Positions 42,484-54,350 are shown, counted from the first letter of the stretch. The stretch: DNA of 64,000 nt from Streptomyces sp. NBC_01298 (GCF_035978755.1 NZ_CP108414.1:7254001-7318000), one strand, 5' to 3'. Numbers and translations are program-made. Notes: a model not told the origin generated them from the sequence alone.

Positions 42484-42527
42484 CGAAGCGGGCGTGCACC
42501 GGGACATCCCGGAGCGCGCCCGCTTCG
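42484..42527 (+). terminator. Terminator after apt
   Basis: CGAAGCGGGCG (42484-42494) pairs with CGCCCGCTTCG (42517-42527); a nested CCGGGA/TCCCGG stem fills the loop. Confidence 0.7.
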
Positions 42528-42555
42528 GCGTGTGCGGGCCGCTGAGCGGCTGTCT

Positions 42556-42660
42556 GTCCCCTACCCGCCCTTCCACCGTTCCCTGGGGCTCCGCCCCAGA
42601 CCCCGGTCCTCAAACGCCGGACGGGCTGAAATCGCCCTGCGGGCCATCCAGCCCACGCCG
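42556..42660. repeat. Copy 3 of the dispersed repeat (half copy)
   Basis: GTCCCCTACCCGCCCTTCCA, CCCTGGGGCTCCGCCCC and CTCAAACGCCGGACGGGCTG match the left arm of the 32.4-kb foldback, but the mirrored right arm is absent. It lies in the 284-bp apt-relA gap. Confidence 0.7.
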
Positions 42661-42754
42661 GGTCGCGGTGGACTCGGGGAACAGGGTGGCGCAACCCTCG
42701 CTACGATGGGTTACCCGGACCGGACACGGGCACCGGAACCGCTGAGGAGCGCTC

Positions 42755-45190
<2,436 letters not shown>

Positions 45191-45284
45191 CACCCCCCTT
45201 TGCGCCTAAACCGGCGCCGCTCTCGCGGAGGTGGTCGCTCGCCGTGGGGGTTACTCAATTGATGGCTGAGGTGCCTGTAACCAA

Positions 45285-45325
45285 AGAAGGGCCCTGGTAC
45301 GCGAAACGCGTACCAGGGCCCTTCT
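45285..45325. terminator. Bidirectional terminator between relA and the DUF349 gene
   Basis: AGAAGGGCCCTGGTACGCG (45285-45303), loop AAA, CGCGTACCAGGGCCCTTCT (45307-45325): a 19-bp perfect stem, the strongest in the window. Confidence 0.92.
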
Positions 45326-45344
45326 GAGCGGGCCGGGCCGGGAA

Positions 45345-46574
45345 TCAGCCGCCGAACTCCTCCAGGCCCTTCAGCGCCTGGTCCAGCAGGGCCTGACGGC
45401 CCTCCAGCTCCCGGGACAGCTTGTCGGCCCTGGAGTTGTTGCCCTGCGCGCGCGCCGTGTCGATCTGGCCGCGCAGCTTGTCGACCGCCGCCTGCAGCTG
45501 ACCCGTCAGACCGGCCGCGCGCGCCCGCGCCTCCGGGTTCGTACGGCGCCACTCGCCTTCCTCGGCCTCCTGGATGGCCCGCTCGACGGTGTGCATCCGG
45601 CCCTCGACCTTGGGACGCGCGTCCCGCGGTACGTGGCCGATGGCCTCCCAGCGCTCGTTCAGGGAGCGGAACGCGGCACGGGCCGCCTTCAGGTCCGTGA
45701 TCGGGACGAGCTTCTCGGCCTCGTCGGCCAGCTCCTCCTTCAGCTTCAGGTTCTCCACCTGCTCGGCGTCGCGCTCCGCGAAGACCTCGCTGCGCGCCGC
45801 GAAGAACACGTCCTGGGCGCCGCGGAAACGGTTCCACAGGTCGTCCTCGGACTCGCGCTGCGCGCGGCCCGCGGCCTTCCAGCTCTCCATCAGCTCGCGG
45901 TAGCGCGCGGCCGTCGGGCCGAAGTCGGTCGACTTCGACAGCGACTCGGCCTCCGCGACCAGCTTCTCCTTGACCTTGCGGGCGTCCTCGCGCTGCGCGT
46001 CCAGCGAGGCGAAGTGGGCCTTGCGGCGCTTGGAGAAGGCGGAGCGGGCGTGCGAGAAGCGGTGCCACAGCTCGTCGTCCGACTTGCGGTCGAGGCGGGG
46101 CAGACCCTTCCAGATGTCCACCAGCGCCCGCAGCCGCTCGCCGGCGCTGCGCCACTGGTCGCTCTGCGCCAGCTCCTCGGCCTCGGCCACCAGCGCGTCC
46201 TTGGCCGTACGGGCCTCGTCCGTCTGCTTGGCCTTCTGGACCTTGCGCTCCTCGCGGCGCGAGTCCACGGTCGACACCAGCTTGTCCAGCCGGACGCGCA
46301 GGGCGTCGAGGTCGCCGACGGCGTGGTGCTCGTCCACCTGCGTGCGCAGGTGGTCGATGGCCGTCTGGGCGTCCTTGGCGGCCAGATCGGTGGTCCGCAC
46401 CCGTCGTTCGAGGAGGCCGATCTCGACCACCAGGCCCTCGTACTTGCGCTCGAAGTAGGCCAGGGCCTCCTCCGGGGTGCCGGCCTGCCACGAGCCGACG
46501 ACCTTCTCGCCATCGGCAGTACGCACGTACACGGTGCCGGTCTCGTCGACTCGGCCCCACGGGTCGCTGCTCAC
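45345..46574 (-). CDS. DUF349-repeat coiled-coil protein
   Basis: A 409-residue, almost wholly helical cytoplasmic protein made of DUF349 repeats. Recurring units are W-x-x-x-x-x-L-x-x-x-W/F-x-x-A, e.g. RLRALVDIWKGLPRLDRKSD, ELMESWKAAGRAQRESEDDL, SLNERWEAIGHVPRDARPKV. An N-terminal beta region (WGRVDETGTVYVRTADGEKV) precedes a coiled coil. GTG 46574 is next to GGAGG. The molecular function of DUF349 is unsettled. Convergent with relA; a cyclophilin gene lies upstream on the same strand. Confidence 0.92.
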   Translation of the reverse strand: MSSDPWGRVDETGTVYVRTADGEKVVGSWQAGTPEEALAYFERKYEGLVVEIGLLERRVRTTDLAAKDAQTAIDHLRTQVDEHHAVGDLDALRVRLDKLVSTVDSRREERKVQKAKQTDEARTAKDALVAEAEELAQSDQWRSAGERLRALVDIWKGLPRLDRKSDDELWHRFSHARSAFSKRRKAHFASLDAQREDARKVKEKLVAEAESLSKSTDFGPTAARYRELMESWKAAGRAQRESEDDLWNRFRGAQDVFFAARSEVFAERDAEQVENLKLKEELADEAEKLVPITDLKAARAAFRSLNERWEAIGHVPRDARPKVEGRMHTVERAIQEAEEGEWRRTNPEARARAAGLTGQLQAAVDKLRGQIDTARAQGNNSRADKLSRELEGRQALLDQALKGLEEFGG

Positions 46575-46780
46575 AGCGCCTCCTCCACCTGATGCCTTGC
46601 GAGGGGTTCACCCCCTGGGCATCGTCCACAGTTTCCTGGGGCGGGCCGCGCCCGCCCTGCACAACGCCAACATAGGCGACCGCCGGGCCGGCTGTCCGCA
46701 TCCAGCACGACGCAATATCGACGTACGGGCGTCAGAAGCGCCGTCGCGGATACAGCCCGGGCCCGGGGCGCCCGGTCCGG

Positions 46781-47575
46781 TCAGTTCTGGGTGACGGTGC
46801 CCTTCTCGATGGTCACGGGGGTCTTGGGGGCGCCGTCCTGGCCGCCGTCGGCCGTACCGGCCTTGGCCACCTCTTCGAGCACCTTCAGACCGGCCGCGTC
46901 GATCTTGCCGAAGGGGGTGTACGTGGGGGCGAGCGGGCTGTCCTTGTAGACCAGGAAGAACTGGCTGCCGCCCGTGCCGGGCTGGCCGGTGTTGGCCATC
47001 GCCACCGTGCCCGCCGGGTAGATGACCTGACCCGTCGCGTTGGGCTTGCCCAGCGAGTCGAGGTTCTCGTCGGCGATGGTGTAGCCGGGGCCGCCCCTGC
47101 CGGTGCCCTCCGGGTCACCGCACTGCAGGACGAAGATCCCGCCCGACGTCAGTCGGTGGCACTTGGTGTTGTCGAAGAACTTCTTGTCGGCGAGCGACTT
47201 GAACGAGTTGACCGTCTGCGGGGTCTTCGCCGCGTCCATCTCGAACTTGACGTCGCCCGCGCTGGTCTTCAGGTCGAAGGTGTACTTCGCCTTGGCGTCG
47301 ATCGCCATCGCCGGGGAGGGGGACTGCTGCGGAGTGGGCGCGGCCGAGGCCGAGGCGGAGGGGGTCGCGGCCGGGTCGGCGGCTTCGTCCTTCTTGTCCT
47401 TGTCGAACACACCGCCGGCCACGAGGCCGACCAGCGCCGCGACGACCACGGCCACCGCCGCACCGATCACGGCGAGCCGCTTGCGCGACTTCTGCCGCGC
47501 TTCGGCACGCCGCTGCTGCTGGCGTTCGTACTTTTCCCTGGCGAGCTGGCGCCGCCGCTGATCGCTCGTGACCAC
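46781..47575 (-). CDS. Membrane-anchored cyclophilin-type peptidyl-prolyl isomerase
   Basis: A 264-residue protein: basic Gln/Arg-rich cytoplasmic N-terminus, one span (LAVIGAAVAVVVAALVGLVA), a Ser/Ala/Pro linker, then an extracytoplasmic cyclophilin domain (about 95-264) with FDNTKCHRLTSGG (catalytic Arg), LQCGDPEGTGRGGPGY, GTVAMANTGQPGTGGSQFFL and YTPFGKID. It would help secreted proteins to fold. GTG 47575 has GGAGACGA upstream. The location next to relA and the MBL gene is the conserved actinobacterial one. Confidence 0.93.
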   Translation of the reverse strand: MVTSDQRRRQLAREKYERQQQRRAEARQKSRKRLAVIGAAVAVVVAALVGLVAGGVFDKDKKDEAADPAATPSASASAAPTPQQSPSPAMAIDAKAKYTFDLKTSAGDVKFEMDAAKTPQTVNSFKSLADKKFFDNTKCHRLTSGGIFVLQCGDPEGTGRGGPGYTIADENLDSLGKPNATGQVIYPAGTVAMANTGQPGTGGSQFFLVYKDSPLAPTYTPFGKIDAAGLKVLEEVAKAGTADGGQDGAPKTPVTIEKGTVTQN

Positions 47576-47729
47576 CGGGTCGTCTCCTTGTGCGTATCTG
47601 GTACCACTGTCCGGGCTGGGTTAGGCCGTACCGTATATGGGTTCGCTGTGTAATGAGCGGCGCCGGTAGGCTCTGAGCAGCAGCATTCCGATCTGCAAGC
47701 CTCCCGCCGGACGACGATTGAGGACGAAC

Positions 47730-48440
47730 GTGCTGATTGCCGGATTCCCCGCCGGGGCCTGGGGGACCAATTGCTACGTGGTCGCCCCCGCCGCCGGTGA
47801 GGAGTGCGTCATCATCGACCCGGGCCACCAGGCCACCCAGGGTGTCGAGGAGACGCTGAAGAAGCATCGGCTCAAGCCCGTCGCGGTCGTCCTGACCCAT
47901 GGCCACATCGATCATGTGGCCTCGGTGGTCCCGGTGTGCGGAGCACACGACGTACCGGCCTGGATCCACCCCGAGGACCGCTTCATGATGAGCGACCCGG
48001 AGAAGGCCCTGGGCCGTTCCCTCGGAGCCCAGCTCATGGGCGAGCTCACGGTGGGGGAGCCCTCCGACGTCAAGGAGCTGACCGACGGAGCGAAGCTCGC
48101 CCTCGCTGGCATGGAGCTGACTGTGTCGCACGCCCCCGGCCATACCAGGGGGTCGGTGACCTTCGGGATGCCCGGGGCGGCGGACATCCCGCCGCTGCTG
48201 TTCTCGGGCGACCTGCTCTTCGCCGGCTCCATCGGGCGCACCGACTTCCCCGGCGGCAGCCACGCCGACCTGCTCGAATCGCTGGCCCGCGTGTGCCTGC
48301 CGCTCGACGACGCGACCGTGGTGCTGCCCGGACACAACGAGCACACGACCATTGGCCGTGAGCGAGCCACCAACCCGTACCTGCGGCAGGTGGCCGCCGG
48401 CCTGGGAGACGGTTTCACGTCTCCACGACGAGGAATGTGA
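47730..48440 (+). CDS. MBL-fold metallo-hydrolase (glyoxalase II-like)
   Basis: A 236-residue metallo-beta-lactamase fold protein. Metal ligands: [11 protein letters not shown] (HxHxDH), [19 protein letters not shown] and [11 protein letters not shown]. Substrate unknown; a thioester hydrolase of the glyoxalase II type is the usual guess. GTG 47730 ([18 protein letters not shown]) is preferred over TTG 47718 because GAGGA is 6 nt upstream and the family starts here. 10 bp upstream of hisS, probably one transcript. Confidence 0.92.
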   Translation: MLIAGFPAGAWGTNCYVVAPAAGEECVIIDPGHQATQGVEETLKKHRLKPVAVVLTHGHIDHVASVVPVCGAHDVPAWIHPEDRFMMSDPEKALGRSLGAQLMGELTVGEPSDVKELTDGAKLALAGMELTVSHAPGHTRGSVTFGMPGAADIPPLLFSGDLLFAGSIGRTDFPGGSHADLLESLARVCLPLDDATVVLPGHNEHTTIGRERATNPYLRQVAAGLGDGFTSPRRGM

Positions 48441-48450
48441 CGAGAGTTTC

Positions 48451-49710
48451 GTGAGTACTTTTCAGGCCCCCAAGGGCACGTACGACCTGCTGCCGCCCCG
48501 CTCCGCCACCTTCCTGGCGGTCCGCGAGGCGATCTCCGCGCCCCTGAAGAACTCCGGCTACGGGTACGTGGAGACCCCCGGCTTCGAGAACGTCGAGCTG
48601 TTCTCGCGCGGCGTCGGCGAGTCCACCGACATCGTCAGCAAGGAGATGTACACCCTCACCACGAAGGGCGGCGACCAGCTCGCGCTGCGCCCCGAGGGCA
48701 CCGCCTCCGTGCTCCGCGCCGCCCTGCAGGGCAACCTGCACAAGCTCGGCGGCCTGCCCGTCAAGCTCTGGTACTCCGGCTCCTACTACCGCTACGAGCG
48801 GGCTCAGGCGGGCCGCTACCGACACTTCTCCCAGGTCGGCGCCGAGGCCATCGGAGCCGAGGACCCGGCGCTGGACGCCGAGCTGATCATCCTGGCCGAC
48901 CAGGCGTACCGCTCGCTGGGCCTGCGCGACTTCCGCATCCTGCTGAACTCGCTCGGCGACAAGGAGTGCCGCCCGGTGTACCGGGAGGCCCTCCAGTCCT
49001 TCCTGCGCGGGCTCGACCTCGACGCGGAGACCGTGCGCCGGGCCGAGATCAACCCGCTGCGGGTGCTCGACGACAAGCGGGCCGACGTACAGAAGCAGCT
49101 GGTCGGCGCCCCGGCGCTGCGCGACTACCTCTGCGACGCCTGCAAGGCGTACCACGAGGAGGTGCGGGCGCTGGTGACGGCGGCCGGGGTCGTCTTCGAG
49201 GACGACGAGAAGCTCGTGCGCGGCCTGGACTACTACACCCGCACCACCTTCGAGTTCGTCCACGACGGTCTGGGCTCCCAGTCCGCGGTGGGCGGCGGCG
49301 GCCGCTACGACGGCCTCTCCGAGATGATCGGCGGGCCGGCGCTGCCTTCGGTGGGCTGGGCGCTGGGCGTGGACCGCACGGTGCTGGCGCTCGAAGCGGA
49401 GGGGGTCGAACTGGACATCCCGTCCGCGACCTCCGTCTTCGCGATCGCGCTGGGCGCGGCCAAGCCGGTGCTGTTCGGTCTGGTGACCGAGCTGCGCCGG
49501 GCCGGTGTCGCGGCGGACATCTCCTACGGGGGCAAGGGCCTCAAGGGTGCGATGAAGGACGCGAACCGCAGCGGGGCCCGCTTCGCGGTGGTCGCGGGGG
49601 ACCGCGACCTCGAAGAGGGCGTGGTCCAGCTGAAGGACATGCAGTCCGGCGAGCAGACGCCGGTGGCACTGGCCGACGTGGTCGCCACGGTCCAGGCACG
49701 CCTGGCCTGA
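48451..49710 (+). CDS. hisS: Histidyl-tRNA synthetase
   Basis: A 419-residue class II synthetase. Motif 1 region [29 protein letters not shown]; motif 2 [15 protein letters not shown]; the histidine-binding [13 protein letters not shown] and motif 3 [15 protein letters not shown]-terminal anticodon domain to ARLA. GTG 48451 follows GAGAG; the frame is open upstream as a shadow of the MBL gene. No T-box seen. Ends before a dispersed repeat copy. Confidence 0.97.
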   Translation: MSTFQAPKGTYDLLPPRSATFLAVREAISAPLKNSGYGYVETPGFENVELFSRGVGESTDIVSKEMYTLTTKGGDQLALRPEGTASVLRAALQGNLHKLGGLPVKLWYSGSYYRYERAQAGRYRHFSQVGAEAIGAEDPALDAELIILADQAYRSLGLRDFRILLNSLGDKECRPVYREALQSFLRGLDLDAETVRRAEINPLRVLDDKRADVQKQLVGAPALRDYLCDACKAYHEEVRALVTAAGVVFEDDEKLVRGLDYYTRTTFEFVHDGLGSQSAVGGGGRYDGLSEMIGGPALPSVGWALGVDRTVLALEAEGVELDIPSATSVFAIALGAAKPVLFGLVTELRRAGVAADISYGGKGLKGAMKDANRSGARFAVVAGDRDLEEGVVQLKDMQSGEQTPVALADVVATVQARLA

Positions 49711-49764
49711 CGGACGCTGCCGCCTGCTGGGGCGGGGCCGGGGGGAGCCGCTTCGCGGAACTCT

Positions 49765-49924
49765 CCCCGCCCCGCCCTTTCGCCGTTTCCCGGGGCTCCG
49801 CCCCGGACCCCGCGCCTCAAACGCCGGCGGGGCTGGAATTCGCTCCGCGAATCCAGCCCGCGCGGCGTTTGAGCGCACCGGGCGCGCAGCGCTCGGTTTC
49901 GGGAAGGGGCGGGGTGGGGGGGAA
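49765..49924. repeat. Copy 4 of the dispersed repeat (foldback)
   Basis: CCCCGCCCCGCCCTTTCG on the left and GGGAAGGGGCGGGGTGGGGG on the right. Inside, CTCAAACGCCGGCGGGGCTG faces CAGCCCGCGCGGCGTTTGAG around GAATTCGCTCCGCGAATCC. It may act as the hisS and response-regulator terminator. Confidence 0.7.
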
Positions 49925-49945
49925 GGACCCGCGCAGCGGCTGCCG

Positions 49946-50578
49946 CTAGAGCAAGCCGTGCCGCATGGCCGTGGTGACGGCGGCCGTGCGGTCCGTGACC
50001 TCCAGCTTTCCGAAGATGCGCAGCATGTGCGTCTTGACCGTGGACTCCGCCACGAACAGGCGGCGGCCGATGTCCGCGTTCGTCGCGCCCTCCGCGACCA
50101 GGCGGAGCACCGCCACCTCCCGGTCGGAGAGCCGCGGCACCGACGGGCGGGTGCGGAGCTGGTCGACCAGGCGGCCCGCCACCGTCGGGGCCAGGACCGT
50201 CTCGCCGCGCACCGCCGCCCGGATCGCGGCCGCCAGCTCCGCCCGCGCCATGTCCTTCAGCAGGTAGCCCGCCGCCCCCGCCTCCACGGCCCGCAGGATG
50301 TCCCGGTCCTCCTCGTACGTGGTCAGCACCACCACCCGTACCGGCAGCCGGGCCGCCGTGATGCGGGCGATGGATTCCACCCCGTCGCCGCCCGGCATCC
50401 GCAGGTCCATCAGGATCAGGTCCAGGCCGCCCCCGCGGACCAGCTCCGCGGCCAGCGCTTCCGCCTGCGGGCCGTTCGAGGCCTCCGCGACGACCTCCAG
50501 GTCCGGTTCGGCGCCGAGCATGCCGCGCAGCCCCTCCCGTACCACCGGGTGGTCGTCGGCCAGCAGGATGCGGATCAT
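49946..50578 (-). CDS. NarL/LuxR-family response regulator
   Basis: A 210-residue two-component regulator. Receiver (1-120): acidic pocket LADDHPV, phosphoacceptor Asp in LILMDLRMPG, Thr in VVLTTYEED, Lys in YLLKDM. HTH (about 150-210): LSDREVAVLRLVAEGATNAD and RRLFVAESTVKTHMLRIFGK. It would bind DNA upstream of its own operon, by analogy. ATG 50578, 13 nt downstream of the kinase gene stop. Last gene of the ABC exporter-kinase-regulator operon. Confidence 0.94.
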   Translation of the reverse strand: MIRILLADDHPVVREGLRGMLGAEPDLEVVAEASNGPQAEALAAELVRGGGLDLILMDLRMPGGDGVESIARITAARLPVRVVVLTTYEEDRDILRAVEAGAAGYLLKDMARAELAAAIRAAVRGETVLAPTVAGRLVDQLRTRPSVPRLSDREVAVLRLVAEGATNADIGRRLFVAESTVKTHMLRIFGKLEVTDRTAAVTTAMRHGLL

Positions 50579-50591
50579 GTCGTACGGCTCC

Positions 50592-51812
50592 TCAGCGGAT
50601 CGGGAGGGTGACGGTGACGGTGGTACCGGCCGAGGGCGCGCTGTCGACCGTCGCGGCGCCGCCCACCTCCGCCGCGCGGGCGAACAGGCCCCGCAGTCCG
50701 TAGCCCGGTGCGGGGGCCGCCGGGTCGAAGCCCCGCCCGGTGTCCCGGACCGTGAGGGTCAGCTCCGAGCCGCCGTAGGCGAGGGACACCGTGCAAGGCG
50801 TCCGCGGTCCGGCGTGCTTGGCGGCGTTCGACAGGGATTCCTGACAGGACCGCAGGGCCACGACTTCGAGTACCGCGGCCAGCGGCCGGACCTCCCCGGT
50901 CACCGAGACCTCCGCCGGCGGATCCTGCCGGGCCGCGAGCCGCCGTACCGCGTCGGGCAGCGAGCCGCCGTCGAGATCCGCGGGCGCGCCGCCCGCCACC
51001 AGGGCGCGGGCCTCGGCCAGGTTCTGCCGGGCGGTGGCCGCCATCAGATCCAGGTGGCGCCGGGCCCCCTCCGGATCGGTGTCCAGCTCCGACTGCACGG
51101 CCTGGACGAGCATCAGCAGACTGGTGAAGCCCTGGGCGAGGGTGTCGTGGATCTCGCGGGACATGCGTTCCCTTTCCGCGTGGGCGCCGCGTTCGGCGGA
51201 GAGCCGGGCCACCTCCTCCCGGCTGGCGTCGAGCTCCGCGATGAGGGAGGCCCGGTCCTCGCTCTGCTCGATGATCCGGACGGTCCAGGCACCGAAGAAG
51301 GCGGAGAAGACGAAGGTGACGAGCGCGCTGATCACGCTCACGAAGACGTGGCTCCCCTCCGGCCGCCACAACAGCGCCCAGCCGGCCACCGGCAGCAGCG
51401 ACACCAGGGCCACCGCACCGATCGCGCGCCGCAGGGGCAGCAGCATGAAGCACTGCGGGGCGAGGGCGAAGGTGAGCAGTCGGGTCTCGCCCGCCAGGGA
51501 GGCGGCAGGCAGGAAGAGGACCAGCGCCACGCCCAGGTAGCGGGCGGACGAGCGCGGTTCGGCGCCGGGCACCCGCACGAGCAGCGGGCGTCCGGAGACG
51601 AGGAACCAGGGGACCAGGAGGGCGAGCAGACCCACGGCGAGGACCCGGTAGGGCAGCGCCGGGAAGTCCGCGCCGAGGACGAATACCGCGGTGGCGACCC
51701 ACACGACCGCGAAATAGAGGATCCACGGCCCGAACGCGCGGTCCCAGACGTGGGACTCGCGCGCTCCGGCCGCCGTGGCGAAGGCGGTCAGCCGTCGCGC
51801 CGGCTCTTCCAC
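50592..51812 (-). CDS. Sensor histidine kinase (HisKA_3 type)
   Basis: A 406-residue NarX/DesK-like kinase. About six N-terminal spans (residues 30-190, e.g. VLAVGLLALLVPWFLV, VISALVTFVFSAFFGAW) with no extracytoplasmic domain, then a coiled coil, the phosphorylated His in REIHDTLAQGFTSLL, and an ATPase domain with SNAAKHAG, VRDTGRGFD and GYGLRGL. GTG 51812 starts inside the permease gene (25-bp overlap), which argues for a cotranscribed exporter/sensor unit. Stimulus unknown; membrane-stress sensing is common for such pairs. Confidence 0.92.
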   Translation of the reverse strand: MEEPARRLTAFATAAGARESHVWDRAFGPWILYFAVVWVATAVFVLGADFPALPYRVLAVGLLALLVPWFLVSGRPLLVRVPGAEPRSSARYLGVALVLFLPAASLAGETRLLTFALAPQCFMLLPLRRAIGAVALVSLLPVAGWALLWRPEGSHVFVSVISALVTFVFSAFFGAWTVRIIEQSEDRASLIAELDASREEVARLSAERGAHAERERMSREIHDTLAQGFTSLLMLVQAVQSELDTDPEGARRHLDLMAATARQNLAEARALVAGGAPADLDGGSLPDAVRRLAARQDPPAEVSVTGEVRPLAAVLEVVALRSCQESLSNAAKHAGPRTPCTVSLAYGGSELTLTVRDTGRGFDPAAPAPGYGLRGLFARAAEVGGAATVDSAPSAGTTVTVTLPIR

Positions 51813-52663
51813 TTGAAGGTCAGCAGGCACAGCACCAGCCCCCCGAGCACCCAGGCGCCCAGGACCAGGGCGACCCGCCCATACTCCCAGCCGCCGGCCT
51901 GTTCGAGAACGGCCGCCGACTCCGGCAGGAACACCCCGCGCAGCCCCTGGCACATCCACTTGAGCGGGAACAGCGCCCCGATGTTCAGCAGCCAGTCCGG
52001 GATCTGGTGGACCGGGATGAAGACCCCCGAGATGAACTGCAGGATCAGGAACGGCAGGACCACGACCGAGCTGGCGCTCTTGCCGGACTTGGGCAGGCTG
52101 CTGATGGCGATGCCGAGCAGGGCGCAGCCGGCCAGGCCCAGGACGAAGATCCAGGCGAAGGTCAGCCACTTGGAGGCGGACGTCGGCAGATCGAGGTCGA
52201 ACAGGGCGGAGCCGACCAGCAGCAGGATCGCGGTCTCGGCGAGACCGGTGGCCAGCACCATCCACACCTTGCCGAGGAAGTACGCCGCCGGCGGCATCGG
52301 GGTCCCGCGCAGCCGGCGCAGTACCTTCTCGTCGCGTTCGACGGCGATCGAGATGCCGAGCGACTGGAAACTGGTGGACATGATGCCCGCGGCGACCATG
52401 CCGGCCGCGTACATCTGGGAGGCCGTGACCCCGGTGCCCTCCATGCCCTCGCTGAAGATCGAGGCGAAGAGCGCGAGGAAGACGATGGGGAAGGCGAAGG
52501 TGAAGATCACCGCGTCGCGCTGGCGGGCGAACTGCCGGATCTCCAGCGCCCCGCGGCTCAGGCCGAGCGACCAGGCGCGGGGCAGCGCCCCGGCCCCGCC
52601 GGTGCTCCCGCCCGGGCCCGTACGCGCGCCCGCGCCCTTGTCCGTACCGGTCCGCGTGCTCAT
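51788..52663 (-). CDS. ABC-2 type transporter permease
   Basis: A 291-residue exporter permease with six spans: QRDAVIFTFAFPIVFLALFA, AAGMVAAGIMSTSFQSLGIS, VLATGLAETAILLLVG, FAWIFVLGLAGCALLGIA, LPFLILQFISGVFIPV and ALVLGAWVLGGLVLCLLTF. The ABC-2 consensus loop ERDEKVLRRLRGTPMPP is clear. Disordered Gly/Ala N-terminus. ATG 52663 overlaps the ATPase gene (ATGA). Substrate unknown; this type is often a drug or lipid exporter. Confidence 0.93.
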   Translation of the reverse strand: MSTRTGTDKGAGARTGPGGSTGGAGALPRAWSLGLSRGALEIRQFARQRDAVIFTFAFPIVFLALFASIFSEGMEGTGVTASQMYAAGMVAAGIMSTSFQSLGISIAVERDEKVLRRLRGTPMPPAAYFLGKVWMVLATGLAETAILLLVGSALFDLDLPTSASKWLTFAWIFVLGLAGCALLGIAISSLPKSGKSASSVVVLPFLILQFISGVFIPVHQIPDWLLNIGALFPLKWMCQGLRGVFLPESAAVLEQAGGWEYGRVALVLGAWVLGGLVLCLLTFKWKSRRDG

Positions 52664-53538
52664 CGGGACTCCTCCTGCGGGGTCGTGTTCCGGTCGAGCG
52701 GGCCTGTGAGGCGCAGGTACACGTCCTCCAGGGTGGGGCGGGTGATCCTCAGGTCCGGGACCTCGCCATCGAAGCGGGCCGCCAGTTCGGCGACCGTACG
52801 GGTGGGCGTCTCGGTGGAGGCGCTGCGCGCACTGCCGTCCCGGTCGGTCCACTCGACGGTGGCGCCGGTCCCGTGGCGGGCGCGCAGCGCGGCCGGCTCG
52901 CCCTCGGCCACGACCTTGCCGCGGGCGATCACCGCGAGCCGGTCGGCGAGGGCCTCGGCCTCCTCCAGGTAGTGGGTGGTGAGCACGATGGTGGTGCCCG
53001 AGTCGGACAGCAGCCGGATCAGGTCCCAGAACTGCCGCCGCGCCACCGGGTCGAAGCCGGTCGTGGGCTCGTCCAGGAGCAGCAGTTCGGGGTCGCCGAT
53101 GACCCCGAGCGCCACGTCGAGGCGGCGCCGCTGACCGCCGGAGAGGCTCTTGATCCGGTGGCCGCGCTTCTCCTCCAGGCCGACCAGGGCGATCACCTCC
53201 GCCGGATCGCGCGGGGCCGGGTAGTAGCGGGCGAAGTGTTCGACCGTCTCCCGGACCGTCAGTTCGGCGGGCGCCGACTCGTCCTGCCAGACGATGCCGA
53301 CGCGGGAGCGCCAGGCCCGGCCGGCGGTCGCGGGGTCCGCGCCGAGGACGAGCACCTCGCCGCCGTCCCGCTCCCGGTGCCCCTGGAGTATTTCCACCGT
53401 GGTGCTCTTGCCGGCGCCGTTGGGCCCCAGGAGGCCGAAGACCTCGCCGCGCCGGATCGTCAGGTCCAGTCCGTCCACCGCGGTGACTTCGCCGTACTGC
53501 TTGCGGAGCCCCCGTACTTCCACCGCGTTCTGTGTCAT
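52660..53538 (-). CDS. ABC transporter ATP-binding protein (DrrA-like)
   Basis: A 292-residue ATPase: Walker A GPNGAGKSTT, Q-loop GIVWQDES, signature SLSGGQRRRLDVALG, Walker B LLLLDEPTTGFD, H-loop TTHYLEEAE. The C-terminal 70 residues (TVEWTDRDGSARSASTETPT) are the extra domain of DrrA/NatA-like exporters. ATG 53538 (MTQNAVEVRG) with GGGAG upstream; ATG 53547 is an alternative. Heads the operon with permease, histidine kinase and regulator. Confidence 0.94.
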   Translation of the reverse strand: MTQNAVEVRGLRKQYGEVTAVDGLDLTIRRGEVFGLLGPNGAGKSTTVEILQGHRERDGGEVLVLGADPATAGRAWRSRVGIVWQDESAPAELTVRETVEHFARYYPAPRDPAEVIALVGLEEKRGHRIKSLSGGQRRRLDVALGVIGDPELLLLDEPTTGFDPVARRQFWDLIRLLSDSGTTIVLTTHYLEEAEALADRLAVIARGKVVAEGEPAALRARHGTGATVEWTDRDGSARSASTETPTRTVAELAARFDGEVPDLRITRPTLEDVYLRLTGPLDRNTTPQEESR

Positions 53539-53676
53539 GGCTCCCATGGTGGGGCGGAAGCCCGGCGACCGGTCCCCCCGTGCGTACCTCCTCCTGTCCG
53601 TCGAACGGTGGACAGCGCGGTCGGGTACGGCACAATGGCCGGTGCTTGTTGACCTTGCAGATGTGGAGCGGGCCGG

Positions 53677-54297
53677 ATGACGACACGAGGGACCGACACG
53701 GACACCGCCGGGACGCGGACGGCCGTCGGCGGCAGCCGGGCGCTGGCCCTGCTGCTGGTGATCACGGGAGCGGCGGGGCTGCTCGCCGCCTGGGTCATCA
53801 CGATCGACAAGTTCAAGCTGCTGGAGGACCCGGACTTCGTACCGGGCTGCAGCCTCAACCCGATCGTCTCCTGCGGCAACATCATGAAGAGCGACCAGGC
53901 GGCCGTCTTCGGCTTCCCGAACCCGATGCTGGGGCTGGTCGCCTACGGCATGGTCGTCTGCGTCGGCATGAGCCTGCTCGCACGGGCGCGCTTCCCGCGC
54001 TGGTACTGGCTCACCCTGAACGCCGGGATGCTCTTCGGCGTCGGCTTCTGCACCTGGCTGATGTACCAGTCGCTCTACAGCATCAACTCCCTGTGCCTGT
54101 GGTGCTGCCTGGCCTGGGTCGCCACCATCGTCATGTTCTGGTACGTCACCTCGCACAACGTCCGCAACCGCCTGCTGCCGGCCCCCGGCTGGCTGCGCGC
54201 CTTCTTCGACGAGTTCACCTGGGTGCTGCCCGTCCTGCACATCGGGATCATCGGCATGCTGATCCTGACCCGCTGGTGGGACTTCTGGACCTCCTGA
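53677..54297 (+). CDS. Vitamin K epoxide reductase (VKOR)-family membrane oxidoreductase
   Basis: A 206-residue membrane protein with about five spans: ALALLLVITGAAGLLAAWVI, PMLGLVAYGMVVCVGMSLLA, WLTLNAGMLFGVGFCTWLMY, CLWCCLAWVATIVMFWYV and LPVLHIGIIGMLILTRWW. The loop Cys pair (PGCSLNPIVSCG) and the quinone-proximal CLWC motif are those of VKOR, which reoxidises DsbA-like proteins outside the membrane. The DsbA-like gene at 11 kb is cytoplasmic, so it is not the obvious partner. ATG 53677. Confidence 0.93.
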   Translation: MTTRGTDTDTAGTRTAVGGSRALALLLVITGAAGLLAAWVITIDKFKLLEDPDFVPGCSLNPIVSCGNIMKSDQAAVFGFPNPMLGLVAYGMVVCVGMSLLARARFPRWYWLTLNAGMLFGVGFCTWLMYQSLYSINSLCLWCCLAWVATIVMFWYVTSHNVRNRLLPAPGWLRAFFDEFTWVLPVLHIGIIGMLILTRWWDFWTS

Positions 54298-54321
54298 GCC
54301 CGCCCGGCCGGGCGGGCGGGA

Positions 54322-54344
54322 GTGTCGGTGGCCTCGCATAGGCT
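54322..54344 (+). promoter_or_regulatory. Near-match to the PafBC DNA-damage promoter motif before rarA
   Basis: GTGTCGGTG (54322-54330), 8 nt, TAGGCT (54339-54344): one mismatch from TTGTCRGTG-N8-TAnnnT. The start codon GTG 54351 is 6 nt after the -10, so the mRNA would be leaderless. Confidence 0.6.
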
Positions 54345-54350
54345 TCCGGT

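Noticed and set aside
53677..54297. VKOR protein as redox partner of the DsbA-like protein at 11 kb
   Set aside because: The DsbA-like protein has no signal peptide, so it acts in the wrong compartment.
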